A program made the translations under genes and the position numbers. Of a stretch of DNA of 64,000 nucleotides, positions 62,271 to 64,000 are shown piece by piece; within the stretch, counting starts at the first letter, position 1; every line of letters begins with the position of its first letter. This DNA is from Histidinibacterium aquaticum. Lineage in GTDB: Bacteria > Pseudomonadota > Alphaproteobacteria > Rhodobacterales > Rhodobacteraceae. The notes under the pieces were generated by a model, which was not told the DNA's origin, did not search any database, and worked only from the letters and a program-made list of their open reading frames with translations. The stretch covers positions 1-64,000 of the forward strand of contig NZ_VYQE01000005.1 in the NCBI RefSeq assembly GCF_008710275.1, in the 5' to 3' direction.

Positions 62271-62761
62271 GGCACGATCAGGCGGTCGCCGGGCCGGAGG
62301 CCGCGCGCGAGCCAGAGGAGATTCGGCCTCGAGAGGGCGACGCAGCCGGCGGTGGGGTGCCGCGGCTTGCGCCAGGTGTGCAGGAAGATGGCCGATCCGC
62401 GGCCGCGTTCGGCGCGGGGCCAGTTCCAGTCGGTCAGCAGAATCAGATCGTACAGCGGATCGGGGCGCCGCAGGGCTTCGTGGCTGGCGTCATAGGGGGC
62501 GCGGACAAGAAGGTTGTAGTCCTCGTCCGCCGGGTCGTCCGACCAGAGGTCCCCGGGCCGGATCGGTACGGCCCAGTCGGTCGGCCTCGCCAGCCGGTCG
62601 GGGCGATAGAGGAGGCCGACGATACCGTGCGTCCCGCGTGGGGTGGCCCCGTCGCCCTCCCGCTTGTCACCGGTCATTCCGCCGCGCCCGATGGCGCAGG
62701 GCAGCGTGCGCCCGCGCACCCGGAGCCCGCGCGGCGTCAGGACCATGTCGCCGGGCTGCAT
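62267..62761 (-). CDS. L,D-transpeptidase-like (YkuD) protein, no signal peptide
   Basis: The 164-residue protein has the YkuD catalytic motif: His128 in IFLHTWRKPRHPTAGCVALSR with Cys140. The early region TGDKREGDGATPRGTHGIVGLLYR is typical of a subgroup of YkuD proteins found in alphaproteobacteria. No signal peptide or LysM is seen. Periplasmic action would need a different export route; the start ATG overlaps the stop of the LLM flavoprotein (TGATG). It probably remodels or cleaves peptidoglycan, or has a cytosolic role. Confidence 0.83.
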   Translation of the reverse strand: MQPGDMVLTPRGLRVRGRTLPCAIGRGGMTGDKREGDGATPRGTHGIVGLLYRPDRLARPTDWAVPIRPGDLWSDDPADEDYNLLVRAPYDASHEALRRPDPLYDLILLTDWNWPRAERGRGSAIFLHTWRKPRHPTAGCVALSRPNLLWLARGLRPGDRLIVP

Positions 62762-63762
62762 CAGGCGGCCGCCTGCGTCCCGAGCTCCGACAGCGCTTCC
62801 GACGCGATCTCGAAACTGCGCAGCCGCGCGGCGTGATCGTGAATCTGGCCAGTTAGGATCAGTTCGTCCGGTTCGGTCGCCTCGATGATGCGCGCGAACT
62901 GGTCACGGATCGTCGACTTGGTGCCCGTCACCGAAACGCGCAGCGCCTGGTCGACACCCTGGCGGATGCCCGCGCCGATCTCGGCGTCAATGTCGTCCAC
63001 CGGGGCGGGAAGCTTGCCCGGTCTGCCGGTCCGCAGGCGTGCGAAGGCGAGCTGCATGGTGGTGCGAAGACGCATGGCCTCTTCGTCGGTCTCCGCGGCG
63101 AAGGCGTTGACCGCGACCATGGCGTAGGGCCGTTCGAGCTGCGCCGAGGGCCGGAAGTCCCGCCGGTAGATCGCCAGCGCATCCATCAGGGCGTCCGGGG
63201 CGAAGTGCGAGGCGAAGGCATAGGGAAGGCCGAGATGCGCCGCCAGCTGGGCTCCGAAGAGCGACGAGCCGAGGATCCAGATCGGCACGTTCGTCCCTTC
63301 GCCGGGATGCGCGCGCACGGCCGCCTGGGGCTGCGCGGGGCCGAGGTAGGACTGCAGCTCCATGACTGATTCGGGAAAGCGCTCGGCGGCCTCACGCGTG
63401 ACGCGCAGGGCCCGCGCCACGGCCATGTCGCCGCCCGGAGCGCGTCCGAGCCCGAGGTCGATGCGTCCGGGATGAATCGTCGCCAGCGTACCGAACTGCT
63501 CCGCGATGGTGAGCGGCGAATGGTTCGGCAGCATGATACCGCCCGCGCCGACCCGAATGGTCGAGGTTGCGTCGGCGACGTGGCCGATCAGCACCGAGGT
63601 CGCGGCGGAGGCGATGCCCGGCATGTTGTGATGCTCGGCGAGCCAGAAACGGTGGTAGCCCAGTCGCTCGGCGTGCCGGGCGAGATCGACAGTATTGGCG
63701 ATCGCCGTCGCGGTGTCCTGCCCCTCGGGGACGGGCGCGAGGTCGAGAATGGAATGGCGCAT
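62761..63762 (-). CDS. LLM-class flavin-dependent oxidoreductase (luciferase-like)
   Basis: The 333-residue TIM-barrel protein matches the MsnO8/YhbW-type luciferase-like family: [61 protein letters not shown]. It uses FMN; substrate unknown. Start ATG at 63762 lies in a normal position. It is coupled to the L,D-transpeptidase-like gene by a one-base overlap. Confidence 0.88.
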   Translation of the reverse strand: MRHSILDLAPVPEGQDTATAIANTVDLARHAERLGYHRFWLAEHHNMPGIASAATSVLIGHVADATSTIRVGAGGIMLPNHSPLTIAEQFGTLATIHPGRIDLGLGRAPGGDMAVARALRVTREAAERFPESVMELQSYLGPAQPQAAVRAHPGEGTNVPIWILGSSLFGAQLAAHLGLPYAFASHFAPDALMDALAIYRRDFRPSAQLERPYAMVAVNAFAAETDEEAMRLRTTMQLAFARLRTGRPGKLPAPVDDIDAEIGAGIRQGVDQALRVSVTGTKSTIRDQFARIIEATEPDELILTGQIHDHAARLRSFEIASEALSELGTQAAA

Positions 63763-63830
63763 GACGGCTCCTTTCGTCCCCTCGAACCTAGGGGTGCGGG
63801 TCCGACCGTTCCAGACCGCTCGGTTCAGTT

Positions 63831-64000
63831 TCAGAGAAGGTGACCCGACTTCGCCGCCTTGGTCTGGAGGTAGTGATGGTTGAACCGGCTTTCGCCGACC
63901 TTCAGCGGAACGCGCTCGGTCACCTCGATCCCCTCGCCGCGAAGGCGCTCGACCTTGGCCGGGTTGTTGGTCATCAGCCGCACGGAGCCGAAGCCCATCC
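63831..64000 (-). CDS. ribA: GTP cyclohydrolase II, C-terminal end (partial)
   Basis: The last 56 codons of the gene are in the window, ending GHLL with a TGA at 63831-63833. They read [20 protein letters not shown], then [13 protein letters not shown] and [16 protein letters not shown]. [10 protein letters not shown] is the conserved end of GTP cyclohydrolase II (RibA), first step of riboflavin synthesis. The rest lies beyond base 64000. Confidence 0.88.
   Translation of the reverse strand, partial: MGFGSVRLMTNNPAKVERLRGEGIEVTERVPLKVGESRFNHHYLQTKAAKSGHLL

Overview
The window looks like a high-GC chromosome segment of a marine or halotolerant alphaproteobacterium of the order Rhodobacterales (Roseobacter/Paracoccus-type). 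The support is gene content and order: ccrM just downstream of rnhB with GANTC sites in the gap, the lpxK - waaA-like - DUF4170 - cysQ-like - pmbA run, DUF2125 and DUF3576 proteins, leuS-lptE-holA, a very acidic cysteine-free porin, and catabolic genes for methylated osmolytes. Genus cannot be read from the sequence alone.

Region 1 (1 to about 14,000) is accessory DNA. Its right edge is a 48-base copy of the 3' half of a tRNA-Lys(UUU) gene (13953-14000) next to a tyrosine integrase. Leftwards follow two AlpA-type regulators, an HTH protein and a tightly coupled operon: an unknown protein, a 34-residue microprotein, a PC4/p15-like protein, a primase-polymerase, a DUF5681 protein, four small proteins that share one N-terminal motif, and two large proteins resembling podovirus internal-virion proteins. 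No terminase large subunit, portal or capsid gene is visible, so this is either a prophage remnant or a satellite. Further left lie a gene-poor stretch, small orphan genes, a Crp/Fnr-type regulator and the truncated start of an IS5-family transposase at the window edge. The intact tRNA-Lys and left junction should be beyond base 1.

Region 2 (14,073-25,452) is a catabolic cluster. A Rieske oxygenase and its reductase, with a divergent LysR gene, a TetR gene and an Old-Yellow-Enzyme-type demethylase, fit stepwise N-demethylation of a betaine (glycine betaine or proline betaine). UDP-glucose dehydrogenase follows, then a eutB/eutC-like pair of the ectoine route, then an alkaline phosphatase behind four 11-bp-spaced Pho-box repeats.

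Region 3 (25,610-35,440) holds a secreted CPFC protein with an ABC exporter pair, a LacI regulator, tRNA-Arg(CCU), an AEC transporter, a second Crp-like regulator converging on a sensorless HWE-type kinase, a membrane protein ending in a winged helix, a secreted poly-Asp protein, rnhB and ccrM.

Region 4 (35,573-64,000) is mostly core: small oxidoreductases, alkB, mutY, a DciA-like gene, a DsbA-like gene, the lpxK/waaA-like/pmbA operon, two tandem DUF2125 genes, an SDR, an HNH gene with an unusual start, a TIGR03862 flavoprotein, a GST, a yjbH/yjbF-type exopolysaccharide set, leuS-lptE-holA, DUF3576, a porin, yggS, an L,D-transpeptidase-like protein, an LLM flavoprotein and the 3' end of ribA. 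I see no CRISPR array, no rRNA, and no intact insertion sequence.
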